A stretch of DNA of 64,000 nucleotides from Isoetes taiwanensis (GCA_021234155.1 JAJEKV010000044.1:10574777-10638776), one strand, 5' to 3'. Positions 1 through 10,825 are shown, counted from the stretch's first letter. Program-made: numbers and translations. The notes: generated from the letters alone by a model not told the origin.

Positions 1-1152
1 CTGTGTCAGCAGACGAAGGCAGAGCAGCTTCGAATTCCAGGAGCATTGGAACCATTAGCGCTGCCGAACGCTAAGTGGAAAGTCATCAGTATGGACTTCA
101 TAACAGGGCTCCCGAGGACAGCAAGAGGAAAAGATGCCCTGATGGTTGTGGTCGACAAGCTGTCGAAGATGGCACGATCACTGACACAGCCTTGGATACA
201 GCGGCTATCTTCACAAAGGAAATCTTCAGGCTCCATGGTATGCCGAGAGAGATCATCTCCGACAGAGACTCGAAGTTCCTGAGTGCCTTTTGGCATGATC
301 TTTTTGCGACGATCCAGACAAAGCTGTCCATGAGCATGGCTTATCATCCTCAGACGGATGGGCAAACAGAACGGACCAATAGAATCTTGGAAGATATGCT
401 AAGAAACTATGTCTGGAACAAGCAGACTAAGTGGGAAGATTACATTCACTTGGTTGAATTCGCTTATAATAGCACCAAGCAGGAATCATCCCAGATGTCG
501 CTGTTCATGATCAACTATGGCTACAAATGTCTGACTCCAGACACTTGGTACAATCCTGTGTCAAAGGTAGAGGTTTCGCAGCAAATGTTGGCCGACATGC
601 AGCAGCTGGTAGAAGAGGTCCGAGGATATCTTCTTGCAGCAAGGAGTCGACAAAAGAGCGGCCGACAAACACCGGACGGTCAGAGAGTTCGAGGTTGGCG
701 ACAACGTCTGGCTCAAGATCAAAGTGAAGCAGGCAAAGCTCCGCATCGGAAATTGTAAGAAGCTTGCTCCAAGGTGGGCTGGCCCCTTCAGAATAGCCGA
801 GAGAGTAGGTGACCAGTCCTACAAGTTAGAGCTGCCAGCGCACCTGAAAATTCATAAAGTCTTGCACGTGAGTTTGCTGAAGAAGCATACTCCAAACCCA
901 AAAGAAGTCTTGGACACGCCAACGTTATTGGAAATGATAGAAGAGAAGCTAGAGATAGTCCCAGACTTGATCCTTGATAAGGAGATCAAGAAGACAAGGA
1001 GATCAGAGTTTCTCCAATATCTGGTCAAGTGGAAACACTTGCCGGTGGAAGACGCGACGTGGGTACTTAAGCAGGCCCTGATAAGGCAGTACCCGCAGTT
1101 CATGGAGCAATGGGACGACAAGGTCATCTCCGAAGTAATCGGCTCAGGCATG
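1..1152 (+). pseudogene. Ty3/gypsy chromovirus pol 3' end: integrase and chromodomain, frameshifted
   Basis: Remnant of the integrase of a Ty3/gypsy retrotransposon, the enzyme that joins element cDNA to the host chromosome. The window opens inside the H2C2 zinc finger (LCQQTKAEQL in frame 1). The core carries the first acidic residue in VISMDFITGLP and the second in DRDSKF, then HPQTDGQTERTNR with the glutamate region. The linker GDNVWLKIKVKQ follows, and a C-terminal chromodomain (FLQYLVKWKHLPVEDATWV) identifies a chromovirus. The reading frame moves from frame 1 to frame 3 near base 168 and back to frame 1 near base 645, so no single ORF spans it. The same family recurs at 32.9-37.4 kb. 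No LTR could be delimited downstream. Confidence 0.9.
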
Positions 1153-1258
1153 TCGAATTACGATAGATTAATTTCATGTGTAGTTAAGATTAATCTACCC
1201 ATGCAGCCTATGCTAAGTATGGGTTGCATGCGTAATTACTGATGATGGGACCACTACG

Positions 1259-2869
1259 GTGATCTCTAGGACGTGGTGTAATGTCATCGTAGACATGACC
1301 GCGGTTTTTGAAAGAGCACAAGGACAGGCTGGTTTTAGGGCAGGCCGATCCACTTTGGATCATATTTTGACTATTAGAGCATTGATGGAGGAAGCTAAAG
1401 CACAGAGGAAGCCATTGTATTGCTGTTTTGTTGATTTTGCCAAGGCATTCGATACAATTCCCTGACAGAAAATGCTTGATAAGTTAACACAAATTGGAGT
1501 CCCAAGTGTTTCGATACAATTCCCCCACAGAAAATGCTTGATAAGTTAACACAAATTGGAGTCCCAAGTGATTGGGTGGTTGCTATTGGAAGGCTGTATG
1601 AAAATGTGGAAGGAAGGGTCGTCACTCCTAATGGATTATCTGGCATAATTGTGAGCGATACTGGTGTCAAGCAGGGCTGCCCACTGTCACCGACACTCTT
1701 TGGTATGTATATTGATCGTTTAGAGCAATATCTGATTGATGCTGGGTGTAAATTTCCGAAGTTGCAACACAAATGGATAATGCTTTTACTGTTTGCGGAT
1801 GATCTCCTTCTATCTGCTCATAACGAGAAGGATCTTCAAGCACAACTTGTTGCACTTGAATCCTTTTGTTTTGAATATGGGTTGACGGTTAATCATAGTA
1901 AGACCAAGGTTCTTGGATTTGGGACACGCAAACAGATCGACATGCATTACAATGGGGAGATAGTGGAGCATGCTGCTTCCTACAAATATTTGGGATATGA
2001 GATCTGCGCTTGCTCACACCCTTGGTCGCCTGGTGTTAATCACCACGTTGCTGCTGCTACAAAGGCCTTGTATGCAATGATCAATAAATGCAGGCACGCT
2101 AATATTCAATCCTGGACGTTGCTTAAGCGACTTTTTGATGCGCTTGTGGTGCTAGTTGCCAGAGATTTGGGGAGCTTCAATCCCAAGGAAGAAATGGGTT
2201 GAATTAGAAGGCATACAAAAGCCCTTTCTTCAAACCTTTCTTGGGGTAAAGAAAAGCACTCCTTATGAGATAATGCTTGCAGAAACGGGCTCGGCACCTC
2301 TAGAAATGGTGGCAGTTGAAAGAACAATCCGACTTCTAGGGCGAATATGTTCTGAAGGAAAGCATAAACTTTCATTTATTGCTGTACAAGTCTCAAAAAC
2401 ATTGGATGATGCTAATAAAAACAGCTGGTATCGTGATGTTCGGAGATGGGCAGCCCGGTTTAACATCTCATTGGATGGGGTTCGAGTATCACGGGAGGCA
2501 AGTATTATTAGATACATACAGAACACAGGAAAAGCAAAAGTAAGTTACTACTTTCGGGACTTCAACCCCCAGATGATACTTGGTCCTCAAAGATATCGAT
2601 CAGTCCAGATGCCTAAATATCTTGTCCAGGCTATTGCCAATGGACGTTGGATGAAGCTGGAACAGAAGGATAGACTTTGCACTTGTAAATCGGGTGAGGT
2701 GGAATCGGAAGAACACGCGGTTTTTAGATGTCATAAGCACAACAGTATTCGAGCGCAATTCTCGCACTTGAGATGGAGTAGCTCAAATTTAGTGGAGTTC
2801 TTCAATGACGTAGACCACTTGAAACATGTTGGCAGGTTTATACATGAGCTACTTAATAACGTCAAATAG
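1259..2869 (+). pseudogene. Non-L1 LINE reverse transcriptase, 5'-truncated and broken by a 62-bp duplication
   Basis: Reverse transcriptase of a non-LTR retrotransposon. The fingers/palm start is QAGFRAGRSTLDHIL and VDFAKAFDTIP. After the break come VKQGCPLSPTLFGMYIDRLE, the catalytic box LLFADDLLLSAH and the thumb start LTVNHSKTKVLGFG. The region from about 2156 on holds a long C-terminal part ending in a Cys/His cluster (CTCKSGEVESEEHAVFRCH), as in many non-L1 LINEs. The endonuclease is absent, so the copy is 5'-truncated. The 62-bp tandem duplication at 1448-1570 shifts the frame from 2 to 1, and a second shift lies near 2160. The copy ends with a hairpin and an (ATCT)n tail. The clade (RTE- or CR1-like) is uncertain. 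Confidence 0.88.
1448..1570. repeat. 62-bp tandem duplication inside the LINE
   Basis: The segment starting TTCGATACAATTCC and ending CCCAAGTG occurs at 1448-1508 and again at 1510-1570 with a 62-bp offset and only a few mismatches. Because 62 is not a multiple of three it shifts the reverse-transcriptase frame, and the first copy also carries a stop (CCCTGACAG). Confidence 0.9.
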
Positions 2870-2889
2870 AATGATAAACATTGTACTTT

Positions 2890-2946
2890 GTCCCATAGCC
2901 GTTTTGGCTCTCGTGGACGTTAATATACATCTATCTATCTATCTAA
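2890..2946 (+). repeat. LINE 3' end: hairpin plus (ATCT)n tail
   Basis: GTCC at 2890 pairs with GGAC at 2915-2918 around an inner AGCC/GGCT stem with a GTTTT loop. An A/T-rich stretch and about four ATCT units follow. The same layout is found at the 3' ends of LINE copies near 40.9 kb and 47.9 kb (minus strand), with changed stem bases and a different repeat unit in each. Confidence 0.8.
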
Positions 2947-3214
2947 ATGGTGAACATGAGCAATGTTGCACCGTAATGTAAGCATGCCCATAGGGGAAGG
3001 ACATGCGATTAAAGGTAGAAGTGAACATGGGCGAGGATGGGATCATCAGGGATGTTCTCTAGCTTAAACCCTTTGGGCCATACTGCACTGGGGTATGCAT
3101 GATCAGGGAGGTCACGCATAAGGTAGCACCCAATCATGGGCGATGATAGGATCGCCTTAAACGACCCTTACGCTTAAACCCTCACGGGCCATGATCGAGT
3201 GCGAGGTATAGGCA
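2947..3214. repeat. Non-coding; degenerate direct repeat of about 130 bp
   Basis: Two copies of a block are recognisable: GGGCGAGGATGGGATC followed by TTAAACCCTTTGGGCCAT, and later GGGCGATGATAGGATCGCC followed by TTAAACCCTCACGGGCCAT. No ORF or gene is seen. Confidence 0.5.
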
Positions 3215-4912
3215 TAGGACCTATGCAATGGCTAGTACAATTATCACTACTAGGATTTAAAAACCCCTGCCTCAATAGGTTTTCAAGGGAAAAACCTTTG
3301 CAAAAATAATCCTATATTATAATGTTAACATGTCAAAGCTTGAAACAAGACCTCTATATATGCTTTGTGGATTTCACTTCTACTTTTATATATTACCTCG
3401 AAAGCTTCTTTAACAGTGATTGCAAGTGCTAGAGGTTCCACAAGATCTTCTAAACACAGTTTATTGGCACTATGAAACGGTCTTTGCTAAGTTTCCAGCG
3501 TAGATACACAAATCAATAGCAATATTGGAGTACGTCAGGATTGCCCTCTATCTCCTACACTCTTTGGCTTTTACATTGATCAATTAGAAGCATGGCTTGA
3601 TACTCATAGTGGGGGATGTCTGCACTTGGCACATTATATCATCAGACAACTTATGTATGCTAATGAAGCTTTGCTTATGTCATATATAGCTGCTAGCATG
3701 AAACAGCAATTACAAGCTCTGCACATTTTTTTTATGAGAATATAGGCCTGCGCGTTAATCTCTAGAAGACCAAGTTCTTAGTAGTTCAATCTTCTCAGCA
3801 TATTGTTCCAACTTTGCACTATGATAGCCATGAAGTTGAAGTGGTAGATAGCTACATCTGTAAGAACACACTTTGAGAATAGCGTATCACCAAGCATGTG
3901 ATTGCCAGTTGGAGAGCACTCTATGCAATGCAAAATAATTGTTTTTGTGCAGAGATTCATGGCTGGCCATGGAAACCCCACTTGCTTCAGGCTTTGGTAG
4001 TGTGGGGTTTTCATTTGTGCTAGTGCGTGGGAGAGCTTCAAACGGGTGCAAAAATCCCTTCTCGCTTACAACTTAGGAGTCAAAACTACAATGCCTTATG
4101 TTATTCTTTTACAAGAGACATGTTTTTAGCCTCTTCAACATTCTGCCATGAAGCGTCTTCTCCATTATATAAACAAGGTGCATTACATGGATGATGATAG
4201 GTACCCTCTTCTCGCACTTGCCATGACTGAATCTCCTCAGCATTAAAGATGTTAAAAAGAGCATTGTAACACATGGTTTTGCTCGATGGTCTATGCAACA
4301 AGAACACTGCATGGTGCTTGCAAGTTCTGATCCCAAGCTTTTGGAACACTATCTAGAAGGTTGTTTTTTTCAAAAGACATGGGATGCATTATGTTGGCCC
4401 AAGTCAAAAGTGGTCCTTATCATGCACATATAAATCCCACTTTGGCACCAGGGCCACAAGCTCATTTGCTTGGTTCTTTTGTCCAAGAAAAAGCTTGTAG
4501 CTATTGCATCACTTTGCACAGGGCCTCACAAGCTGTGGATTGAGACAAGTAAATGGAAGCAGCCGCAATTGCTGTGAGAAGCAAGACTATGCACATGTTG
4601 CTAGTTACAGGTTATTGAAGATGAAAACCATACACTTTATGCTTTTGAGATGGTCAAGGATCATTATTTGACATTAGCATTCCATTCTATGCCCCCACAA
4701 CTTCTTAGAGCACCATCTGTGCATGACTTGGCATTATATATATTGGAGGTTCTAGATGCGTGTCTCCAATTGTTGAGCTCTTAATAGTCACCACGCTCTA
4801 TTTATTTATTCTTGATTGTTTAGTATCATCATTACTGCTAAGGTTTTTCCCAAAAACCTTTTTGAGGCAAGGGTTTTTTTTTTAACCTAGTACTAGCTCA
4901 TTGTATGGGTTC
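3215..4912. mobile_element. Segment bounded by imperfect inverted repeats, containing a LINE relic
   Basis: The left end (CCTATGCAATGGCTAGTAC ... CCCCTGCCTCAATAGG ... GGGAAAAACCTT, about 3220-3300) reappears inverted at about 4838-4910 (AAGGTTTTTCCC ... GAGGCAAGGGTT ... CTAGTACTAGC ... CATTGTATGGG). The repeats are roughly 75-85 bp and imperfect, with small indels. They could be terminal inverted repeats of a non-autonomous DNA element, or two opposed copies of one repeat that happen to flank a LINE. No clear target-site duplication was found. Confidence 0.4.
3505..4000 (+). pseudogene. Degenerate LINE reverse transcriptase relic
   Basis: Translation from about 3523 gives NIGVRQDCPLSPTLFGFYID, the motif seen in the LINE at 1.26-2.87 kb. 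About 40 residues later comes QLMYANEALLMSYIAA, where the catalytic YADD box has decayed to YANE. Further on, a stretch matching the SKTKFLV and VVDSYIYLG region is readable across stops. There is no open frame, and the copy is clearly older than its neighbour. A (TTTA)n run near 4798 may be its tail. Confidence 0.7.
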
Positions 4913-6576
4913 CATGACTTGTTGGTCGTCGAGGATATTAAAATATCTATTTATTCTATTGTGACCTTAAAACCCTAGAGATAGTCGAGTAGTAGAAGCT
5001 GAGGTTTGAAGATACAGTAGCTGCAAAGATCAGAGATCAGTACTGATTTGGAACAATACTATGGTCGCCCATTTCATTTTTTTTTTTTGGATTTTCAAAG
5101 ATATTGCATTGGATATCCTCCATCTCTAACTATAGTGCAAGATTTTTCATGTCTATAGAGTCAATGCACAGTTGAGTTTCGTTATTATCAATTTGACTTG
5201 GAAAAAATGCAAATGGATCAAGCTTGCAAATAAATTATTTCCAAGAAACTCTTGCCAACATAGATTTCCACCCAACCATTTGACCCAAACTGCCCCACTA
5301 ACACAATTGTTTCTCATTTTCACTTTTGAGTCACAATAGAAGAAGATGCATCACTGTGCTCCTAAAGTGCATCTGATTTGTTCTCATTCTATTTCATTAT
5401 AGTCTTTCACACTCTAGGATATATATCTATATGTCTGGCCAATGTATTATTATTTATTAGTTAGGTTCGTAAAGAATATATAAGAGACTGTTAAAGGCAT
5501 ATATATGTTGCCCAACTTGATTAGAGTCGTTTTTCATTCCAATAATGGATAGGCACTCTATGTATATTATTACGATATCTTTGTATATCTCATTGGTGGA
5601 GAAATTTAATTTCTATTCTGTTTCTATATAATTTTTTGTTTGTTATGGTGCAAATGTTCTATGTGCTATATGATGTAAGTTATGATGTAATTCTATCTCT
5701 TGTATGATGTTTTATTTAACAAATTATTTGTTTTGAGTGATGTATGAAGCTTAACCAATCTAAATATAGTAGCTATGCGTCTATGGCCTTGTAGAAATAA
5801 GATACAAGGCATTCTGAAATGAGGCAGTTTTTTGTCTCTTGGTTTTGCAGAGCCACGTCACTATCTGGTCCTTCTCATTCTTATAACTACATTGTATATA
5901 AGACATGGTTGGTTTTCTCAATTCTATCATAGCTAGACACTTGTTCTGTTACATGCTTAGACGACAAAGTAGTTCTTTTCCTATAAACATACTTATCAAT
6001 GCCTTAGATTCATATATACGGACTGGTCAGGCTGCCTATCTTAAAGAGCTATGCCTTAGATAACATACATCCAGACTGATCCAGATGCCTTGTAGCATCG
6101 AAAGATGTAATTTGCAAAAATAAAGTCTTCAACATCAAATCCACTTCTTGAGCGGCCAAGTTTCTTGCTTACGTCGCATATGCGATGCGACATTGGGCAG
6201 TGTGATGAATCCACGATGACGCCATTTATGACGTGTAGGAAATGTTCCGAAGGCATGTGCATGCAATGTTTGACGTTGTTGATATATTGCTGGGACATCG
6301 CTACTAACGTCGCAAATTGTCCATTTTGTAGTAGTGAAAAAGAGTATTAAAAGAAAAGAAAGGTACAAGAGGCTGCCCACAAAAACAAAAAGACCAGCAT
6401 AGACAAAGATTGACCAAACTTGCCCAATATCAGTGCCAAAGGAGAGGCCAACAGGCTGCGGCATTTTCAAAAGAAGAGCATCAACAAAGATTGGTCGAAC
6501 TGGCCCAATAGAAAATGTTTTAGTTCACCCATATCTGACATGTGAAATCTTGCTTTCCAAATATCTTTGCATTTTT
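4913..6576. other. AT-rich stretch without a recognisable gene
   Basis: No ORF with recognisable homology and no convincing splice-linked exons are seen. The sequence is AT-rich with short T runs. A short palindromic stretch (CGCATATGCG) lies at about 6176. Confidence 0.5.
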
Positions 6577-7327
6577 GCGTACAACTAGATTTTTTTTTTT
6601 TGAAGAACAACAAACTTTATTGAAACTTCAAGCCAAAAGCAAAATACAAATGCAGAGGCGGGAATAAAGTCTCAGAGGATAATCATGATCCACTGAGTAG
6701 AACCACCAGCCTATGTATAGGACAGCACACTCAAATATCAACTGTCGCTTGGCAGGAGCAAGCGAAGAACAATGGTATGCCTTAGCGATTCTAGCTTGTG
6801 CGTCCTGGAGGACAACTGCAGGAGGAATATCCAAACCCTGAAAGATACCACGGTCTCAAGGCTTCCGGATGGACCACAACAACCATCCCGATGCTAAATG
6901 AAATGCTTGGCTCAGAACTTATTCCATGCATCGGATAAATAGCCGAAGCACTTGGCGACTTGTCAATGTCACATGAAAAGAGAAAGACCAAGACCAAACA
7001 GGCTGGAGATGAACACATAAAAAGAAATAATGCTCAATGGTCTCGTCCCTTTGCTTGCACAGTGGGCAGAGTGTTGGCACTCGAGGATCAAATTTGTGGA
7101 CAAGCACGTTCACACGAGGGCATCTGTGAAGAATCTGCCACCAAAGCACCGCCACCTTAGGATGGAGTAGTTTATCCCAAGCCCAAGTCCACATACGTCT
7201 CCAATTAGGAGGTGAAAGCTGAAGGGACCACCTAGTGGATGGCAGAAGGATATCACTATTGATAAGCAGCCTATACATAGAGTTCACAAGCCTATGCTCG
7301 TGAACACTCTGGTGGCGTACAACTAGA
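6577..7327 (-). mobile_element. 5'-truncated L1-type LINE insertion with 13-bp target-site duplication
   Basis: The target-site duplication GCGTACAACTAGA occurs at 6577-6589 and 7315-7327. Between them a poly(A) tail, seen as a T run directly after 6589, marks the 3' end of an element on the minus strand. The 725-bp insert sits in a copia reverse-transcriptase fragment, just past its YIDD box. The 3' end reads CTTC before the poly(A), shared with the elements at 15.8, 58.0 and 63.9 kb. Confidence 0.9.
6628..7314 (-). pseudogene. L1 ORF2 C-terminus with zf-RVT zinc-binding domain
   Basis: The minus strand encodes the zinc-binding region typical of plant L1 reverse transcriptases: WAWDKLLHPKVAVLWWQILH, then CPLCKQRDETIEHYFFLC, a C-x2-C ... 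H ... C arrangement. A second frame gives PPAVVLQDAQARIAKAYHCS towards the 3' end. Polymerase and endonuclease are absent because of 5' truncation. The copy is inactive. Confidence 0.85.
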
Positions 7328-7975
7328 ATTGTTTGAGGCCATGATGCAATCATCGATATAGAGGACGATTATGCAAAAACTTTCGCCTGTTTGGAACTGG
7401 TATAAATTTCCATCGTTCTTTAATTTCTCAAAAATTTATCCATACATATGTACCATTCCCTGGGTGATTGTAAAACCATAAGCGGCTCTATTCAACTTCC
7501 ATACTTTGCCCTGATGTGCCTCTAATCTTGGAGGTTGCTTCATAAGTAATGGTGGTAGTCCACGGTGAGAAAGTTTCCTCATAATCGATTCCAGCCACTT
7601 GCGAGTATCCTTTCGCAACTAGACATGCTTTGAACTTATCAAACGAGCCATCTGCTTTGTACTTGGAGCGAAAGATCCATTTACATTTAATTGGCTTTCG
7701 TCCTTCAGGAATTTCAACAAGCTCTCAAGTACCTTTGTTGATAAGAGATTCAAACTCCGCTTCTATGGCCATGTGCCAATTTTTCGCTTGTAACGAAAAC
7801 ATAGTCTCTTTCACTGTAATCGGATCTGCACTAGTAGCTAAAGCAGCATGATATTCCAAGATCCATTTGGTGGGCTTCCATTACCATTGTATCAGAGTCT
7901 CATCATCAGAAACCCCAACATCCACATCAAGTAGACCATCATGATCCTCATTCGCACCATCATTAAGATATAAAA
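7328..7975 (-). pseudogene. Copia reverse-transcriptase N-terminal fragment
   Basis: Read on the minus strand from about 7870 the sequence gives AKNWHMAIEAEFESL, then KPIKCKWIFRSKYKADGSF and KACLVAKGYSQVAGIDYEET, the conserved opening of Ty1/copia reverse transcriptase. Near 7350 LYIDDCIMAS gives the catalytic YIDD box. Stops and a deletion separate the parts. The fragment lies outside the LTRs of the adjacent copia element, so it is either a second copy or a displaced piece. The L1 at 6590-7314 inserted just beyond YIDD. Confidence 0.8.
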
Positions 7976-8164
7976 AGGGTAGGCAATATTAATTGCTCCC
8001 ATTACCAACCACTCCTAATTATGCTGTAACTACTTATGACAAGTGGTGGGCCATTGCTAGACTCTGATAAAGTGCTTAGTCAACACTTATGTGTTGAGTG
8101 TTGTAAGTGCTGATACATCACGTTTAGCAGCAAGATGGTGATCTCGATATCATATATCTCGACA
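7976..8164 (-). repeat. Copia 3' LTR, truncated
   Basis: Matches the outer part of the 10525-10825 LTR. On the minus strand it begins TGTCGAGATATATGATATC immediately after the polypurine tract. Similarity stops at about 7976, where the separate copia fragment begins, so roughly the last 110 bp of the LTR are missing. Confidence 0.8.
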
Positions 8165-8515
8165 CTCCTCCTTGATGGGAGGTCACCATCTCCATGCTCA
8201 ACCTTCTGCTCCTGGAGATGAGATCTGGAATCCATTAAGGCCAATGTCAAGTCAATGTCGCTTAAAGAGCTCACGAGCCAAAGGCTTGATCAAGATATCT
8301 AGGTATTGTCTCCTGTAGGAAAGTGCTCAACCTGAACCTGTTTATCAGCCACAAGGTCCCATACAAGATGATAATGCTTAGGAACATGCTTAGATTTTGG
8401 ATGCCGAACTTCAGCAGAATGCTAATCAATGCCACCTTTGTTATCCATAAGCGTCCTTGTTGGTCTAGAAGTGTGTTGCCCAATGCCGGCAAGAAAGTCC
8501 TTCAAATCAATGATC

Positions 8516-8866
8516 TCACAGGCTGCTGTAGATGTCCGCTTCAATGGAAGAAAGAGATATATGGCCCTGTTTCTTGCCGATCCAAGCAATGGCAGCATTG
8601 GCAAGCAGAAAACAAATGTCATATGTGGACCTAGAGTTGTCTATCACATCGATAAGTGAGGAATCACTGTATGTTAGCAATGAAAAAGCATCACTATTGC
8701 TGCGATATGTAAGGCCATGATCAGCAGTACCCTTTAAGTATCTGAGAATGTGCTTGGCCATTTCCCATTGCTTATGACCTGGATCTGATAAAAATTGACT
8801 GAGAGCTATAACAGCAAATGTAATATCAAATCTGATTGCAAACCATGCAATACATAAGGCTGCCAA
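8516..8866 (-). pseudogene. Copia RNase H domain
   Basis: Encodes WEMAKHILRYLKGTADHGL, the signature before copia RNase H, then SDSSLIDVIDNSRSTYDICF (family D-x-D-W-A-G ... R-R-S-T-S-G) and ISLSSIEADIYSSL (family LSSTEAEY). The catalytic Asp, Glu and Asp positions are recognisable although neighbouring residues are altered. It follows the reverse transcriptase across a frame change and precedes the polypurine tract at about 8165-8176. Confidence 0.85.
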
Positions 8867-9046
8867 TCAATTGTCGAAATGGAACTTTTGCCATAGAAAG
8901 ACGCTCAGCATCAGATTGTGGACAATCTTTCTTGGTGAGAAGAGAACCTGTATTCATAGGGACTTTATGGATTGCAATCAACCATGCCAAAGTGCTCAAG
9001 CATTTTTTTCAATATACTTTTGAGAGATTTGAAGAATCCCTTTGTT

Positions 9047-9373
9047 CTAGTCTCTTGCAATTTGCAGACCCAAACAATAGCGAGCTTCACCCAAAACTAC
9101 CATTGGAAACTTACTAGCAAGCCTTGTTTTGAATTCAACAATGTGCTCATTATTGTTGCCTATGAGCAAGGAATCATCCATGTACAAAGCAATGATAAGT
9201 AAGAATTTGCCTTGACGACGGATGTAGATATTAGAAATCAGTCTCAATGGCTGGAATCCTTGGTCTTTGAAGAAAGAATCTATGGTCTTGTACCAAGCAC
9301 GTGATGCTTGCTTTAACCTATAAAGTGCCTTTGTCAAATTGCATACTAAATGCTCAGCCACCGCCTTTGACAT
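9047..9373 (-). pseudogene. Copia reverse transcriptase, C-terminal half
   Basis: Contains LVCNLTKALYRLKQASRAWY, matching the conserved copia LYGLKQAPRQWY block, then IIALYMDDSLLIGNN, the catalytic YxDD box, and GEARYCLGLQIARD (family L-G-x-E-I). The N-terminal half is absent. Just upstream (9354-9420) EEIYMKQAQGYVKGG is readable, so the break falls directly before the palm domain. Confidence 0.88.
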
Positions 9374-9727
9374 AACCTTGAGCTTGCTTCATATATATTT
9401 CTTCAATTCCTCCCTGATCAGGATGATCAAGATCACATCCTAGATCAGATGGGTCAAGATATCCTCCTTGATCGGATGTGTTAAGATCTGCGTCGTGATA
9501 AAGAAACAGAGGTGAGGTAAACACTGCAGGTGCTGGAACCGCTGTAGGTGTTGGAACTGCTTCAGCTGCTAGAAGTTTCTGTAAGCCGGACAGAAAAACC
9601 ATTGGATCAGGTTTCGAACTTGGACGCCTCCTTGCATAAATGCCGCCAAAGTATAAAAAATGAATGCCACTTCATGAAGTGTTGCTACATTGCCTGAAAA
9701 TGGGGAAATGGAGGCCACATCAAGATA

Positions 9728-10063
9728 TCATAGCTCAATGATTGAGGTATCTATTAATCCTTGCTTTGAAGGTGCTGGAATATCAGAAATTGACATCCAT
9801 TTATTGGGTGCTACTGCATTGTTTGATATCCACGAAGTAGAAGGATCTAAATCCACTACTTTGTGCTTACTAGGAAGAGGTAATTTGCTGCCAATGTACT
9901 TTTTCTCCTCATCATGCTCATTCCCATCCATAGTAGATTGAGTCTTTAAATGTACTGCTGCAAAGAGAGTGGCATGATCATCTTTACCTGCATCTTGCCT
10001 CATCATAATCTCCTTCTTAATATAAGGGATTGCTTGATGGAAGCCCATATCTTTGTCTTGCAT
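9728..10063 (-). pseudogene. Copia gag-protease remnant
   Basis: A 111-codon open stretch includes SKHKVVDLDPSTSWISNNAV. Its position and the W-I-S pattern fit the copia protease start (normally W-x-x-D-S-G-A). The catalytic DSGA is degraded to NNAV, so no active aspartic protease is encoded. The assignment rests mainly on position. Confidence 0.5.
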
Positions 10064-10472
10064 GAAGCTGCTTCACAAAGAATAAAATGCGTTAGGTAGT
10101 TAACCCGAGGACAAAAATTAGTTGCATCGACTCTGAGATCTGATGTTCTTCTTCGAAAGTTACAATTTGCTAGAAGGTATGCTTCATGCGATCTCGGTCA
10201 AGACTCTCGGTCTCTTCCCAGCGTGTATTTGCCGCTTCAGCATGCAAAAGCCCAATCATATGGGTCTTTTGGTCATGCTAGCATGCCAATAAATCATGAC
10301 TATTGACTTGCTGGAACTCATCAAGGATAGGGTCAGCTATTTCTCAAACTCCTTCATCTTTGAGAATGAAGATCATTCTGCCTTTCCATTGCTGGAAACC
10401 TGTGTCGTCGAAGATTTGAATCGCATGACAGCCAGGGAAGGTAAGCTGGTTGTAGCTTGCATCCTTCTCCAT
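10020..10472 (-). pseudogene. Copia gag remnant
   Basis: A minus-strand ATG at 10472 opens MEKDASYNQLTFPG, followed by FDDTGFQQWKGRMIFIL, the usual start of copia Gag (short lead, then W-x2-R-M). In-frame stops then occur (after LKDEGV and later), so the protein is dead. The start is supported by the primer-binding site 40 bp upstream. Confidence 0.7.
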
Positions 10473-10508
10473 TGTTATGTTGATCTTGAATCAATCTCAA
10501 TCCACCTA

Positions 10509-10524
10509 ATGCTCTGATACCGTA
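10509..10524 (-). other. Copia primer-binding site
   Basis: The minus strand reads GGTATCAGAGC followed by ATTAGG, complementary to the 3' end of plant initiator methionine tRNA, which primes minus-strand DNA synthesis in most copia elements. It lies between the 5' LTR and the gag start at 10472. Confidence 0.75.
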
Positions 10525-10825
10525 TCAAGATTGCACCAAGAAAAGGAGGTTCGGGGGGTGCGCACCGATATCTGAGAGTGCAAGCTCCCAAAACAGAGGC
10601 AAAATGGAACTGTATTGAAACTATATGAGACTACAAAGGGCAAGCAATATTAATTGCTCCCATTACCAACCATTCCTAATTATGCCATAGCTAATTATGA
10701 CAAGTGCTGGGTCGTTGCTAGACTCTGATAAAGTGCTTAGTCAGCACTTATGTGTTGAGTGTTGTAAGCGCTGATACATCACGTCTAGCAGCAAGATGGT
10801 GATCTTGATATCATGCATCTCGACA
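10525..10825 (-). repeat. Copia 5' LTR
   Basis: On the minus strand it starts TGTCGAGATGCATGATATC and ends just before the primer-binding site near 10524. About 190 bp of it is repeated at 7976-8164. The inner edge is uncertain by about 15 bp. Confidence 0.8.

Larger units (their letters stand above)
7976..10825 (-). mobile_element. Internally deleted Ty1/copia retrotransposon with two LTRs
   Basis: The element is on the minus strand. Its 5' LTR (about 10525-10825) and 3' LTR (7976-8164, truncated) share a near-identical block including CAATATTAATTGCTCCCATT and end at CTCGACA. The primer-binding site is complementary to initiator tRNA-Met (GGTATCAGAGC on the minus strand, near 10509-10520). 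The polypurine tract ATCAAGGAGGAG directly precedes the 3' LTR. Gag, a protease remnant, the second half of reverse transcriptase and RNase H remain in order. Integrase and the first half of reverse transcriptase are missing. Confidence 0.88.
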
